From Lumbricus terrestris (Eukaryota; Annelida; Clitellata; Crassiclitellata; Lumbricidae), in the NCBI GenBank assembly GCA_949752735.1, contig OX457041.1, positions 26,146,076-26,210,075 on the forward strand: DNA of 64,000 nt, in the 5' to 3' direction. The translations under genes were made by a program, and so were the position numbers. This document shows positions 12,028 through 20,131 of the stretch, one piece after another; positions within the stretch are counted from its first letter, which is position 1, and each line of letters starts with the position of its first letter. The notes under the pieces are model-generated. The model saw only the letters and a program-made list of their open reading frames with translations, was not told where the DNA came from and searched no databases.

Positions 12028-13068
12028 ACAGGGATGGGCAGTAATTTAATTGAATAATTGAAATTGGTTATTTAAATTACAATTGTAATTGGTAATTTGT
12101 AATTTTCTGCTCTTCCTCAAAGTAATTTGTAATTCAAGTACATTTTCCCTGTAATTTGTAATTTCAATTACATTCCCCAGAATCAAATTACTTTGAATGT
12201 ATGTCAAAATTCTTTGGTAAATCATGCAATGCTTGCAGCAGTGACACATCATTATTTTAAGTTAATCTGGCTACCTGCACAGTTTGCAGACCAAACTAAA
12301 AGAAAACAGAAGTTGCCAGTCTTGCCAGTTAATCCGAAATCATAGATGATGACAGAAGGAAGTAGCAATGCTTCATAACTAATTTTTTTGCAAATTAATT
12401 TTCATCTGCTTTGTTTTGAACAATGACACTAACAGGTATGTTTATTCCTACTATATAATTTGTTTTGCCCTGTTTTTAGAGCACTTAAAATATTTAAAAC
12501 ACTTAATAACACTCAGAGTCACTAAATAGGCTAAATTCGAGTTGCCTTTATCTGAGCATTGCTTAGGACACTTAAAAAATTAGAGTCACTTTAACTTTTG
12601 ATTACAGCATAAAAAAATTTATTATGCGCATTTTTCAAAAAAGGGGATAGAATGGTTTATCCCCCCGGATAGTATAGACCGGTTAATTCCATCCGGGGGA
12701 TAGATTAATTCATCCCCCGGATAGCTTTCAGGGGGGATACTCCGTTTCGAGTCACCGGCCAGTAGGCTATCAGATAACTTGTTTGAACAGCTGCTGCTTC
12801 TTACCAAAAATTAAATATACTTTTCTTAACACAATAAATAATAATGCACATAGAAAGAAGGAAAAAGGCATGCGATTCCTGCCTGAGTTGTTTTATTCCA
12901 ATAATGTAAGCCCTAAAGTAATTTGTAATTTCATCTAATTGAAATTACGTAATTTGTAGGCCTAATTTGTAATTTGTAATTCAATTATACATTTTCTCTA
13001 GTAGGCTAATTGGCAATTTGTAATTCAATTGCATGTTGCCCTGTAATTTGCCTATTCCTGCACCGTAT
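12028..13068. mobile_element. Candidate hAT-like element, ATTTGTAATT-rich
   Basis: CAGGGATGGGCA at the left and TGCCTATTCCTG at the right are imperfect inverted ends of the hAT type. The near-terminal sequence on both sides is rich in GTAATTTGTAATTTC. AGACCTGC occurs just outside the left end and again about 10 bp beyond the right end, an inexact target duplication. A separate dispersed repeat (12394-12754) lies inside. The boundaries are tentative. Confidence 0.45.
12394..12754 (+). repeat. Dispersed repeat copy A (partner at 58739-59096)
   Basis: About 360 bp, from GCAAATTAATTTTCATCTGC to GGGGATACTCCGTTTC, is nearly identical in sequence and orientation to 58739-59096. The last 120 bp is built of inverted CCCCGGATAG/CTATCCGGGG modules. 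This copy lacks the left terminal sequence that the 58-kb copy has, so it is 5'-truncated. Confidence 0.85.
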
Positions 13069-13074
13069 ACAGAC

Positions 13075-13134
13075 CTGCGTACATTGGGTCATAAGATAGC
13101 GCTATATAAATTTAAGTGAATGAATGAATGAATA
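13075..13134 (+). repeat. LINE/SINE 3'-tail fragment ending in (GAAT)n
   Basis: AGATAGCGCTATATAAATTT followed by AAGTGAATGAATGAATGAAT. It matches the tail type described at 8005-8095. Confidence 0.5.
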
Positions 13135-13290
13135 TGCATAATATGTTGGCCTTCATGTACAGAAGGCTATATGTAGGCCTATATATACTAGTCTATACAT
13201 ACATGCCCACATGTGTGCATGTTGGTTTTAGTGTGTGTGGGTGTTTAAAGGCACACACGTAACTATTGACAACACAATACATGCATATTA

Positions 13291-13295
<5 letters not shown>

Positions 13296-13341
<46 letters not shown>

Positions 13342-13400
13342 TAGCTGGGGTTTCCCGGCGTTGCCCGGGAAATTTAGAATACGACCCGCTCCCGGCCACA
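13296..13400. repeat. (TA)n plus CTAGCTGGGG...TTGCCCGGG edge motif
   Basis: An AT run (13296-13340) directly abuts CTAGCTGGGGTTTCCCGGCG and TTGCCCGGG. The abrupt change from (TA)n to this GC-rich motif looks like the border of a repeat unit. The other possible border is at 23948-24067. I cannot assign a class. Confidence 0.45.
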
Positions 13401-13790
13401 ACCACACCACACTACACCGCATCACACCCCCACCCCCACCCCACCACACTCCGACCTCCACCGGTACGCCACCCGTGAAATTTGGGTTTTCGGAAAAATT
13501 CCCCCCACCCCAATCCCCCATACCCCACACCCTCCCCACCTTCTCCCCCACCCCACTCACCCTCACTCCCCTCCCAACCCCTCTCCCTCCACACCCCACC
13601 CTCCACTCCCCCACACTCCCCCCGTCTCCCCACCCACCCCACCCGCCCACCACCTCACCACACCCTCCCCACCTCACTCCCCCACACACCCACCCATCCC
13701 CTACCCCATCCCCACCCACCCCACCCCCTCCCCACCCTCACCCAACCCAACCCTACCCACCCCACCCGCCTCCCCCGACCCCTGCGGGCC
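13400..13790. repeat. C-rich/polypyrimidine CCCCACC region
   Basis: About 390 bp is composed almost entirely of CCCCACC/CCCTCC variants. Proline/histidine-rich and glycine-rich open frames through it reflect composition only. The G-rich complement could form quadruplex structures. Confidence 0.85.
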
Positions 13791-13904
13791 GAGGTGTGGG
13801 CTGAGTAGAGGCGAGGTGGTCCGCGTAAAAATCTGTCTAACTGTGAAACTGTGGCAAGGGGATGGAAATTTATAGCGAAAATTGCGGTTTTCGCAACCCC
13901 CACC

Positions 13905-14035
13905 GTGAGTAGTAGGTAGAGTATTGGTTCTATATCAAAAGGCACTATTGTTTCTATATCAGCACCCCCCACCTGATATAGAAAAGCTCATTAATATTGA
14001 TGACAAATAGTCACGTGACTAATTAATATTCATGT
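13905..14035. repeat. Outer inverted-repeat arm, left
   Basis: The block from GTAGTAGGTAGAGTATTGG to CACGTGACTAATTAATATTC recurs in reverse complement at 23393-23697. It contains the palindromic pair TTCTATATCAG/CTGATATAGAA and ACAAATAGTCACGTGACTAA. The two arms bracket the Polinton-like element at a distance (about 2.0 kb on the left, 0.1 kb on the right). Confidence 0.8.
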
Positions 14036-14078
14036 AATGCTATGAGGTCATAATTGGAGTACGTTCTGGAAGCCGTAC

Positions 14079-14340
14079 GTGTGTTTGTATGTGTGTATGT
14101 CTGTTTGTATGTGTGTATGTCTGCTTGTATGTCTGTCTGTCTTTGTGCATGTTTGTGCCTGTCTGTGTGTATACCTAACTGACTATAAGCAGCCTTTAAT
14201 GACATACCTAATTAATATTCATGATGTGACGTCATCCACGAGAACTTTCTCCAAGATTCCAGTAACTGTTTGTATGTCTGCCTGTATGTCTGTCTGTCTT
14301 TGTGCATGTTTGTGTCTGTCTGTGTGCATACCTAGATGCT
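14079..14340. repeat. TGTCTGTCTGTCTTTGTGCATG direct repeat
   Basis: A segment of roughly 80 bp with TATGTCTGTCTGTCTTTGTG, CATGTTTGTG and GTCTGTCTGTGTG occurs twice (about 14120-14172 and 14282-14332). The copies are separated by a spacer with TAATTAATATTCATGATG. No coding function is likely. Confidence 0.6.
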
Positions 14341-14449
14341 ATCACGCTTTGCCTATTTGCATGTTGACTATTGTCCTTTGTGGATGTGACTCTCATTATG
14401 CACGTGAGATCGCTATCAATCCAACCGTCCTCGTCTCACATTAATTTTA

Positions 14450-15540
14450 AAAACAGCTAAGAATTGACCATCTTCACTCACATAGTTCATTCTATATGCG
14501 CTACATAATCTTTTATTCACAATTGTCATAAGCAATAAATCAATACAATCAGCAGTGGCGTTTCTTAAAATTTATTCAGCGCTGCATCTTAAAAAGAGGA
14601 AACATTTACGGCACCCTCCTCGATTATGCAGGAATTGCACTGGCAGAGCGACAGACAGACCTTTCTACGCAAGGCGCATCTAATAAGCGTATTGGAGATA
14701 TAAGGGTAAAATTTGGAACATATAGAAGTTTAGAGTAAGGGCGCGAGCGTATACTCGCTGAATATCGGAGTTTGCGCAGAGCATCGGGACAGCGACACCA
14801 GAAACCACCCAGCGTGACGGAACACGCGTCTGACAAAGCCGACCTCTGTGCCCTCCGGCATCTGACGGACGCTGCGTATGACCATTGTGTTAACAATGGA
14901 CCGATCACGCGTGCCTTATACAAAGGCCAGTCCTTAACAATACTGGATTGCCCTAAGGATAGAATTCTCTAGAAGATTCATTGTTGTGGCTTAATGCTCT
15001 TTACAGTGCATGCACAACGTCCATTATGTTTGACTTGCAGAGGTGACGAAGAGATAATTAATGTCATACCACTCCAACGGCTGCTGTCGTGTATAATGCC
15101 GTACACATAATCATTTAAATGTTAAGGTTTATTTGAAAATTTGTAAAGTCACCTCCTTTAAACAGTCATGCGAACTGTTGCGGCTAAAGAACAAACGTCA
15201 ACTATATTCCAACTGGGGATGGCCCTCTCCAGTTAAGACGTCTTGGGACTGGCACCCAACAGCAGAGGGGCTAGTTTGCTGTATACAAGCTGACAAAAAT
15301 GCAAGCATAATCGACGACATATGCTAACAAAGTCTATTGAATCGCTGTATGGTAACAAAATTCAATAGCGTCACCCTCCTTCTTTACACAGGCTTAGGAC
15401 TGGCACTACACACTGGTAGCAGCCAGGGGGGCTTAGTTCGCTAGAATTTGATGAAAATTCAAGGACATTCGACACTGTGTGCTAACAATGACCACTGTCG
15501 TTAGCCTTTGCACGCGTGGCTGTATCTATGTCAGTACACC
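14450..15540. other. No gene recognised between left repeat arm and tandem arrays
   Basis: There is no supported coding region. Two weakly similar blocks starting GGGACTGGCACCCAACAGCA (about 15245) and GGACTGGCACTACACACTGG (about 15398) suggest an old duplication. Confidence 0.4.
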
Positions 15541-15556
15541 AGCCTCTAATCTTGAC

Positions 15557-15664
15557 AATAATATCTGTTACATGGTAAAAGTTATGCACGCAGATGCAGT
15601 GGAAACTTACAATAATATCTGTTACATGGTAAAAGTTATGCATGCAGATGCAGTGGAAACTTAC
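15557..15664 (+). repeat. 54-bp tandem duplication
   Basis: Two adjacent 54-bp copies (15557-15610 and 15611-15664) differ by about one base. Each ends in GCAGTGGAAACTTAC, the GTGGAAAC core that also ends or starts the 64-bp and 20-bp units downstream. Confidence 0.95.
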
Positions 15665-15667
15665 ACA

Positions 15668-15850
15668 TGCATTCTATTGGTACACTGTTAAAGCTAAGGG
15701 TGCTGATGGGGTGGAAACTCCCACTTAATGGTGCACTCTATTACTACACTGTTAAAGCTAAGGGTGGAGTTGCGGTGGAAACTCTCACTTAATGGTGGAC
15801 TCTATTACTACACTGTTAAAGCTAAGGGTGGAGATGCGGTGGAAACTTCC
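15668..15850 (+). repeat. 64-bp tandem repeat, about three copies
   Basis: The units contain TACACTGTTAAAGCTAAGGG and end in GGTGGAAACTCTCACTTAAT. The first copy is more diverged than the next two. Confidence 0.9.
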
Positions 15851-16022
15851 ACACAATGGTGGAAACTCCCACCTAAGGGTGGAAAATCTCACATAAGGGT
15901 GGAAACTCACACATAAGGATGGAAACTCATCCATAAAGGTGGAAAATTCCACATAAAGGTGGAAACTCACACATAAAGGTGGAAAATCCTACATAATGGT
16001 GGAAACTCGCATATAAGGTGGA
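15838..16022 (+). repeat. 20-bp minisatellite GGTGGAAACTCACACATAAA
   Basis: About nine 20-bp units lie head to tail with several substitutions. The array stops 6-10 bp outside the left TIR of the Polinton-like element. GGTGGAAAATTTTGGGTGGA also occurs just outside the right TIR (23320-23342), in the same orientation. Confidence 0.92.
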
Positions 16023-16028
16023 CTTGTG

Positions 16029-16105
16029 TCTTTTAATGCATGCAAGGAGGAAGTTTGTTATAGGGGTGGCGCCATCTGTTGTGTATGCATTATTAAAGAA
16101 TAATA
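16029..16105. repeat. Left terminal inverted repeat of Polinton-like element
   Basis: The sequence TCTTTTAATG, then AGGAAGTTTGT, then TGGCGCCA, CTGTTG and TATTAAA appears in the same order in the reverse complement of 23215-23290. The repeat is imperfect and about 77 bp. GTGGCGCCATCTG is identical at both ends as a direct copy, because its core TGGCGCCA is a palindrome. Confidence 0.75.
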
Positions 16106-16188
16106 GCAGAGCTGTGGTATGTTTTTCATTCTCTAGCATTCAGATTCATGCATACAAATAACTACAACACTTTTAAAGTTCAAGTAAC

Positions 16189-16194
16189 TTTATT
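16189..16194 (-). terminator. Poly(A) signal AATAAA at the end of the provirus gene block
   Basis: On the minus strand the protease stop codon TAA (16198-16196) is followed after one base by AATAAA. A signal placed this close to the last stop suggests that transcripts of the block share one 3' end here. Confidence 0.6.
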
Positions 16195-16195
16195 C

Positions 16196-16642
16196 TTATA
16201 CTTTGGAAACGAAATTATAAACCAAATAATCGTTCAATCCAGTATCAAAAGTTAACATGTTCGCTACAGCATTAATATTTCTACCTCTAGCTCTATGCAA
16301 CGAATACAAAATACAGTAATGTCCACAAAATTTGCTAACTAAGCTTTGCAATTGGCGATCAGTAAAGATCCACCGTGCACAATATCTATGTAAAAATGTT
16401 CTGAACGGTGCTTCGGGTGGCGCACCCAGCGAGTCAAAGTATTCCCCATAGTCAGAATTCTCTATGTAAATAACGATCCAATGTTTCCCTGGATTGCCGT
16501 ACGTATCTGTATTACACACGAGAATGGAGGGGCGATTTCTGTTTATCGTTGAAGGTAAGCGGTCGCATGGAAACACACCCAGAAACATGGGATCACACTT
16601 TGCATCTGCACGTAGTATCGAATATATCGTGTCACCGTCCAT
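16196..16642 (-). CDS. Adenain-like cysteine protease
   Basis: A 148-residue protein resembling the adenovirus maturation protease family found in Polintons. In adenoviruses this enzyme cleaves capsid and core precursors during virion maturation. The catalytic set is visible and spaced as in adenain: H54 in GKHWIVIY, the acidic D70 in YFDSLG, Q99 in DRQLQSL and C106 in SKFCGHYC, seven residues after the glutamine. The protein is shorter than adenain (about 200 residues), as usual in Polintons. Its ATG at 16642 lies one base after the capsid-protein stop (TGAAATG), and its own stop is followed at once by AATAAA. It is the last gene of the block. Confidence 0.88.
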   Translation of the reverse strand: MDGDTIYSILRADAKCDPMFLGVFPCDRLPSTINRNRPSILVCNTDTYGNPGKHWIVIYIENSDYGEYFDSLGAPPEAPFRTFLHRYCARWIFTDRQLQSLVSKFCGHYCILYSLHRARGRNINAVANMLTFDTGLNDYLVYNFVSKV

Positions 16643-16643
16643 T

Positions 16644-17966
16644 TCAGTTGGTATAGTCGAAAATCACGTTTCTGGAGCGGTCGATTTCCAGAATATTTTC
16701 AAATTCTGCGAATGCGATGACGTTTATGGTTCTAGCCAAAGCCTGGCCGAACTTCATATCAACACGAATATTTCCCGGTTTGATGAGGTTAAAGTGACCA
16801 CCTTCTGCCAGGTCCGGTGTTAAATCGAATGCGTAAAGAGCGTATCCACCGGCAAAGTCCTCTCTCGCTATCTGATTTCCTTCGTCGCGCATCCACTTTC
16901 CCGTACCAGTAAACAGCGAAGCGTAAGCATTCACAAACTGATTGTTTGCGAAATTCGTTTCCAAAGGTTTGATGGTTTGCTGTTGACCGTCCAAGTATAC
17001 TTTTAGTTGGGTCAGATTCATATGTTTGAAGTTGAATGGATTCTTCGTATAGACTCCGTTAAACGCGTCGTTGTCCACGCAACCGATAACGATACGTGTA
17101 GGAATCTGACCGGAGAAGAGACTCTCCTGTGACGCATCCAAGTTTCCTGCCGGAACCGTGAAAGTCTTGCAAATGGCTCTTCGAATGGGAAACTTCAAAT
17201 TGCCAACCTCAAGCGCTTTGGCATGCGCTAGAAACACCGACGGACTTAGTTTTACTTTTCTAACGTACAACTTGCATTCCAAGATTTTTACTTTATATGC
17301 GGCACCCTGCGTCGCTGACATCAAGCAGAATGGATCCTTGTTTCTTACGAGTCGGATTTTTATATTAATATCGTTTGGGAGAAATCTTTCTTGGAAGAAT
17401 AGGTCGCTGTGAATACCTCCTATCATATCAACGACGCGTCCTTCGTCGGTCAACGCACTGCGTTTCTTAAAACCGACATTCGCTATATTGTCGTCGTGCG
17501 GATTGGCGTCTTCCAAGTGTGTGGCTGTATCCTTGTAAAAGAGAGCAGAGGTAAGTTGCGAAGCTTTGGCTGCATCACCGTAACTAAGTATGGTCTCCAT
17601 ATAGCTACGATACGCATACGTGTTGTTAGAAGAAGTAACGAGCGTGTCATTTAAAGTGATGTCGACTTCCGAAAACAGGCTGTGTAGGAATAGGTTGATA
17701 GGTCCAACATGGTCGCCAGCATCAGTCGGATCGTTATTCGCTCTTATTATTGCTGCCCTGACGTATAGCTGTGTATTCGACAAGTCCAAATAATCTTGGC
17801 CGGCCCCTGTAATGCTAAATTCGATCGGCGTACCTTGCGAAATGGTGGCTATTGGATTATACTCTACGTACGACCCGGTTTCGATACTGGTCTGTGTGGG
17901 AGGTACGGTAAACAGATCCAATTCGCTCTTTGTACATTCGCAAGATTGTGGATGAACGAACGCCAT
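16644..17966 (-). CDS. Putative major capsid protein (F54H12.2-like)
   Basis: A 440-residue protein starting MAFVHPQSCECTKSELDLF. The N-terminal pattern HxxSCECxKSELDLFxxPPTQTSIE recalls the metazoan 'uncharacterized protein F54H12.2-like' group associated with Maverick/Polinton elements. The body is rich in predicted beta strands (DYLDLSNTQLYVRAAI near residue 60, DVTLNDTLV-like near 100, a second domain from about residue 230 on). I infer a double jelly-roll major capsid protein from its size, its position next to the protease and its neighbours. No catalytic motif is present. The start at 17966 lies 3 nt after the upstream stop. The assignment of function is by context and recalled family likeness, so a structural search is decisive. 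Confidence 0.72.
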   Translation of the reverse strand: MAFVHPQSCECTKSELDLFTVPPTQTSIETGSYVEYNPIATISQGTPIEFSITGAGQDYLDLSNTQLYVRAAIIRANNDPTDAGDHVGPINLFLHSLFSEVDITLNDTLVTSSNNTYAYRSYMETILSYGDAAKASQLTSALFYKDTATHLEDANPHDDNIANVGFKKRSALTDEGRVVDMIGGIHSDLFFQERFLPNDINIKIRLVRNKDPFCLMSATQGAAYKVKILECKLYVRKVKLSPSVFLAHAKALEVGNLKFPIRRAICKTFTVPAGNLDASQESLFSGQIPTRIVIGCVDNDAFNGVYTKNPFNFKHMNLTQLKVYLDGQQQTIKPLETNFANNQFVNAYASLFTGTGKWMRDEGNQIAREDFAGGYALYAFDLTPDLAEGGHFNLIKPGNIRVDMKFGQALARTINVIAFAEFENILEIDRSRNVIFDYTN

Positions 17967-17969
17967 TTT

Positions 17970-18374
17970 TCAAACTTTGCCGAAAATATCTTCCTTGGTT
18001 CTCTTGTTAATTCTTTTCAACGATCTTTTACGTCTCTTCCTGCCGCCACCGCTTTGCACATTGTCATCTTTGGAAGATGTAAACGCTTTTATACCTTCTG
18101 GAACGCGACGTTTGGCCGAGTCTATCAACTGACCGCCGTCCGCGACGTCGTTGGCAATCTGCAGACCGGTTCTCAAAACCTGTTTGCCAATTGCCTTAGC
18201 GCCAGTCTGAATAAGCGGCCAGGCACTTCTAAACAGACCGCCAAGAAAGCTGCCCACGCCATGCCCACGTTGCATGCGCGCACCTTGAAAAACTGGCATG
18301 CCATTGCCACTCTGTTGTACATAGTAGTCCTCGTATGCCAAACGACTTGCATCGCAGCAAAATTGTTTTTTCAT
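17970..18374 (-). CDS. Small core/minor capsid-like protein (pVI/pX-like)
   Basis: A 134-residue protein with a glycine-rich amphipathic middle (HGVGSFLGGLFRSAWPLIQT, about residues 39-58). A strongly basic C-terminal part follows (GGGRKRRKRSLKRINKRTK). Small proteins of this build sit beside the capsid gene in adenoviruses, adintoviruses and Polintons, where related proteins act as membrane-active or DNA-condensing virion parts. I infer a similar role without sequence proof. Its ATG overlaps the stop of the preceding gene as ATGA (18374-18371), so translation of the two may be coupled. Confidence 0.6.
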   Translation of the reverse strand: MKKQFCCDASRLAYEDYYVQQSGNGMPVFQGARMQRGHGVGSFLGGLFRSAWPLIQTGAKAIGKQVLRTGLQIANDVADGGQLIDSAKRRVPEGIKAFTSSKDDNVQSGGGRKRRKRSLKRINKRTKEDIFGKV

Positions 18375-19195
18375 TGCAAAAGATAAGGTATCTTACGATG
18401 TCTAAAGTGTAGTGTCACAATTGCCTTCCCGTATTCGAATGGGATAGGACTTCCAGTGTCGCCCCTTATATCCACCTCGATGGAGTCGAAAGTCTTCTGT
18501 TGCAACGGAATGTAAACGGGCTTTTCGTAAGTAGCACGCACGCTATCGCCACTTTTCCCAGACACGTTTACAATTCTGAGCAGTGGTGCCTTCGTATCTC
18601 CCACAGGGACTTGTTCCAACACATTGCAATATACGTACAGGGAGCAAAACCCGCGATTTACATCGCAAGCATTGTCGCCCACGAAATCAACAATGTAGTC
18701 ATCCTCATCATCGTAATTGAGAATTGGATTTTGACGTGCATCAACGCCCAGCATTGAACATATGGTTGGTGAAAACTGAATATTTGCACCTTTGTTTATA
18801 TCACCCTTGAGTCGCTTCGATATAGGATCGTATTTGAACTTTGGGAATGTAGTCAATTCCATTTCATCCACAACAAGACTTATAAATTTGTTTATGGAAT
18901 CGATAAGATCTTGTGGTGTTTCATAGTATCCGGTTGGCAGTCGTGTAGTTCTATGCAGCGATCCTGGTAGTATGTCACCCGTTTCAGAAAACTTGACGTG
19001 CATATACGAGATTCTACCTTCATTTCTTTCTAAATTGCTCCAACTATGAGGGTACTGTAATTCAACTAGCCCGACTTCCCAGTCACCGGTTAGGGATATT
19101 GGATTTTCCAATCTCGTGGTAAAATGTGTTATGGTATTGTTTGGATAAAACAGCATGGAACTATTGCTGGGGAGCGTAAGGTAAAATTGAGCCAT
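18371..19195 (-). CDS. Putative minor capsid/penton protein, paralogue 2
   Basis: A 274-residue protein starting MAQFYLTLPSNSSMLFYPNN. It is clearly related along its whole length to the adjacent 297-residue protein at 19199-20092. Shared blocks are FYLxLPSNSSM, THFTTRLENPISLTGDWEVG, the central YYCN/YVYCNVLEQVPVGDT region and the C-terminal QKTFDSIEVDIRGDTGSPIP followed by FEYGKA. The beta-rich character and the neighbours suggest a single jelly-roll penton or another vertex/surface protein. The start lies 3 nt after the upstream stop and the end overlaps the next gene by ATGA. Confidence 0.62.
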   Translation of the reverse strand: MAQFYLTLPSNSSMLFYPNNTITHFTTRLENPISLTGDWEVGLVELQYPHSWSNLERNEGRISYMHVKFSETGDILPGSLHRTTRLPTGYYETPQDLIDSINKFISLVVDEMELTTFPKFKYDPISKRLKGDINKGANIQFSPTICSMLGVDARQNPILNYDDEDDYIVDFVGDNACDVNRGFCSLYVYCNVLEQVPVGDTKAPLLRIVNVSGKSGDSVRATYEKPVYIPLQQKTFDSIEVDIRGDTGSPIPFEYGKAIVTLHFRHRKIPYLLQ

Positions 19196-19198
19196 ATT

Positions 19199-20092
19199 TT
19201 ATTGAATGAGATGCGGTTTCTTGCACTGTCTGAAATGAAGTAATACGAACGACTTCCCATACTCGAATGGTATTGCATTCCCAGTGTCGCCCCTAATATC
19301 TATTTCTATCGAATCGAAGCTTTTCTGCTGAAGGGGTACGTAGACTGCATTCTCGTACATGATATGCACATTGTCGCCATTTTTGCCTTCAATGTGAACT
19401 ATTCGAAGTAATGGGGTTGTCGTATCGCCAACAGGTACATGTGACAGAATGTTGCAATAAACGTGTATGCTTGAGAATGCTGGATTTATATCTCCAATAT
19501 ACTCAGATTCCCATTCCACATCGGGTACCTCATCCCATACTTTATTAAACTCTTCGTAATGCTCTTTATAATATTCTTCATTCTCTTCAGCGTCATATTT
19601 ACCAAAATTGAGGTTATAAATAGGATTCTGTCTTTCGTCTATGCCCAAAATAAAGCATAATGCTGTGGAGAATCTTACTCCCGCTCCTAGATTTATTTCA
19701 CCTTTGAGTGTTTTCGTTATTGTGTCATATTTAAAATGTGAATATTTATCAAGTTTATGTTCGACCGCAAACTCCTGTATATTCGTATTTACAGCATATA
19801 CAATATCATGCATATTTTCGTAATACCCAGTAGGTAATTGTATTGTCTTTTGATCGCCTGGCCAATGCAAACCGTCAGAATACTTTTTCGATTCTTGCCA
19901 ATAAATAAATTCACAATCGTCGGATGTTATATTGTTCCACGTGTGCGGATAATGTATTTCAATCAAGCCAACTTCCCAATCGCCCGATAACGAAATGCCG
20001 TTTTCCAATTTTGTTGTAAAGTGTGCCGCAGTATTGCTTGGATAATACTTCATGGAGCTGTTGCTTGGTAGCGCTAGATAAAAGTGAGCCAT
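19199..20092 (-). CDS. Putative minor capsid/penton protein, paralogue 1
   Basis: A 297-residue protein starting MAHFYLALPSNSSMKYYPSN, the tandem paralogue of the next gene downstream. Conserved blocks include ENGISLSGDWEVGLIEIHYP, SSIHVYCNILSHVPVGDTTT and SFDSIEIDIRGDTGNAIP. It differs by an acidic insertion of about 25 residues in the middle (KYDAEENEEYYKEHYEEF, about residues 165-190). Keeping two diverged copies side by side suggests two different vertex or surface roles. The start is 39 nt after the integrase stop, one of the larger gaps in the block. Confidence 0.62.
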   Translation of the reverse strand: MAHFYLALPSNSSMKYYPSNTAAHFTTKLENGISLSGDWEVGLIEIHYPHTWNNITSDDCEFIYWQESKKYSDGLHWPGDQKTIQLPTGYYENMHDIVYAVNTNIQEFAVEHKLDKYSHFKYDTITKTLKGEINLGAGVRFSTALCFILGIDERQNPIYNLNFGKYDAEENEEYYKEHYEEFNKVWDEVPDVEWESEYIGDINPAFSSIHVYCNILSHVPVGDTTTPLLRIVHIEGKNGDNVHIMYENAVYVPLQQKSFDSIEIDIRGDTGNAIPFEYGKSFVLLHFRQCKKPHLIQ

Positions 20093-20131
20093 ACTCGCAT
20101 GTAGACTATTACAGAATGCGCATTGTCAGTG

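Noticed and set aside
13235..13808. Pro/His/Thr-rich open frames up to 189 codons
   Set aside because: They come from the C-rich repeat region joined to a TA run, and have no domain or splice support.
15557..16022. CRISPR-like array
   Set aside because: Units are directly adjacent with no unique spacers, the context is eukaryotic, and no cas-like gene is present.
13296..16028. Hidden polymerase gene of the provirus in its left flank
   Set aside because: I looked for polymerase-like coding sequence here and found only tandem repeats, C-rich sequence and short frames without motifs.
17158..18757. Plus-strand open frames of 80-196 codons across the provirus
   Set aside because: They are antisense shadows of the intact minus-strand capsid genes.
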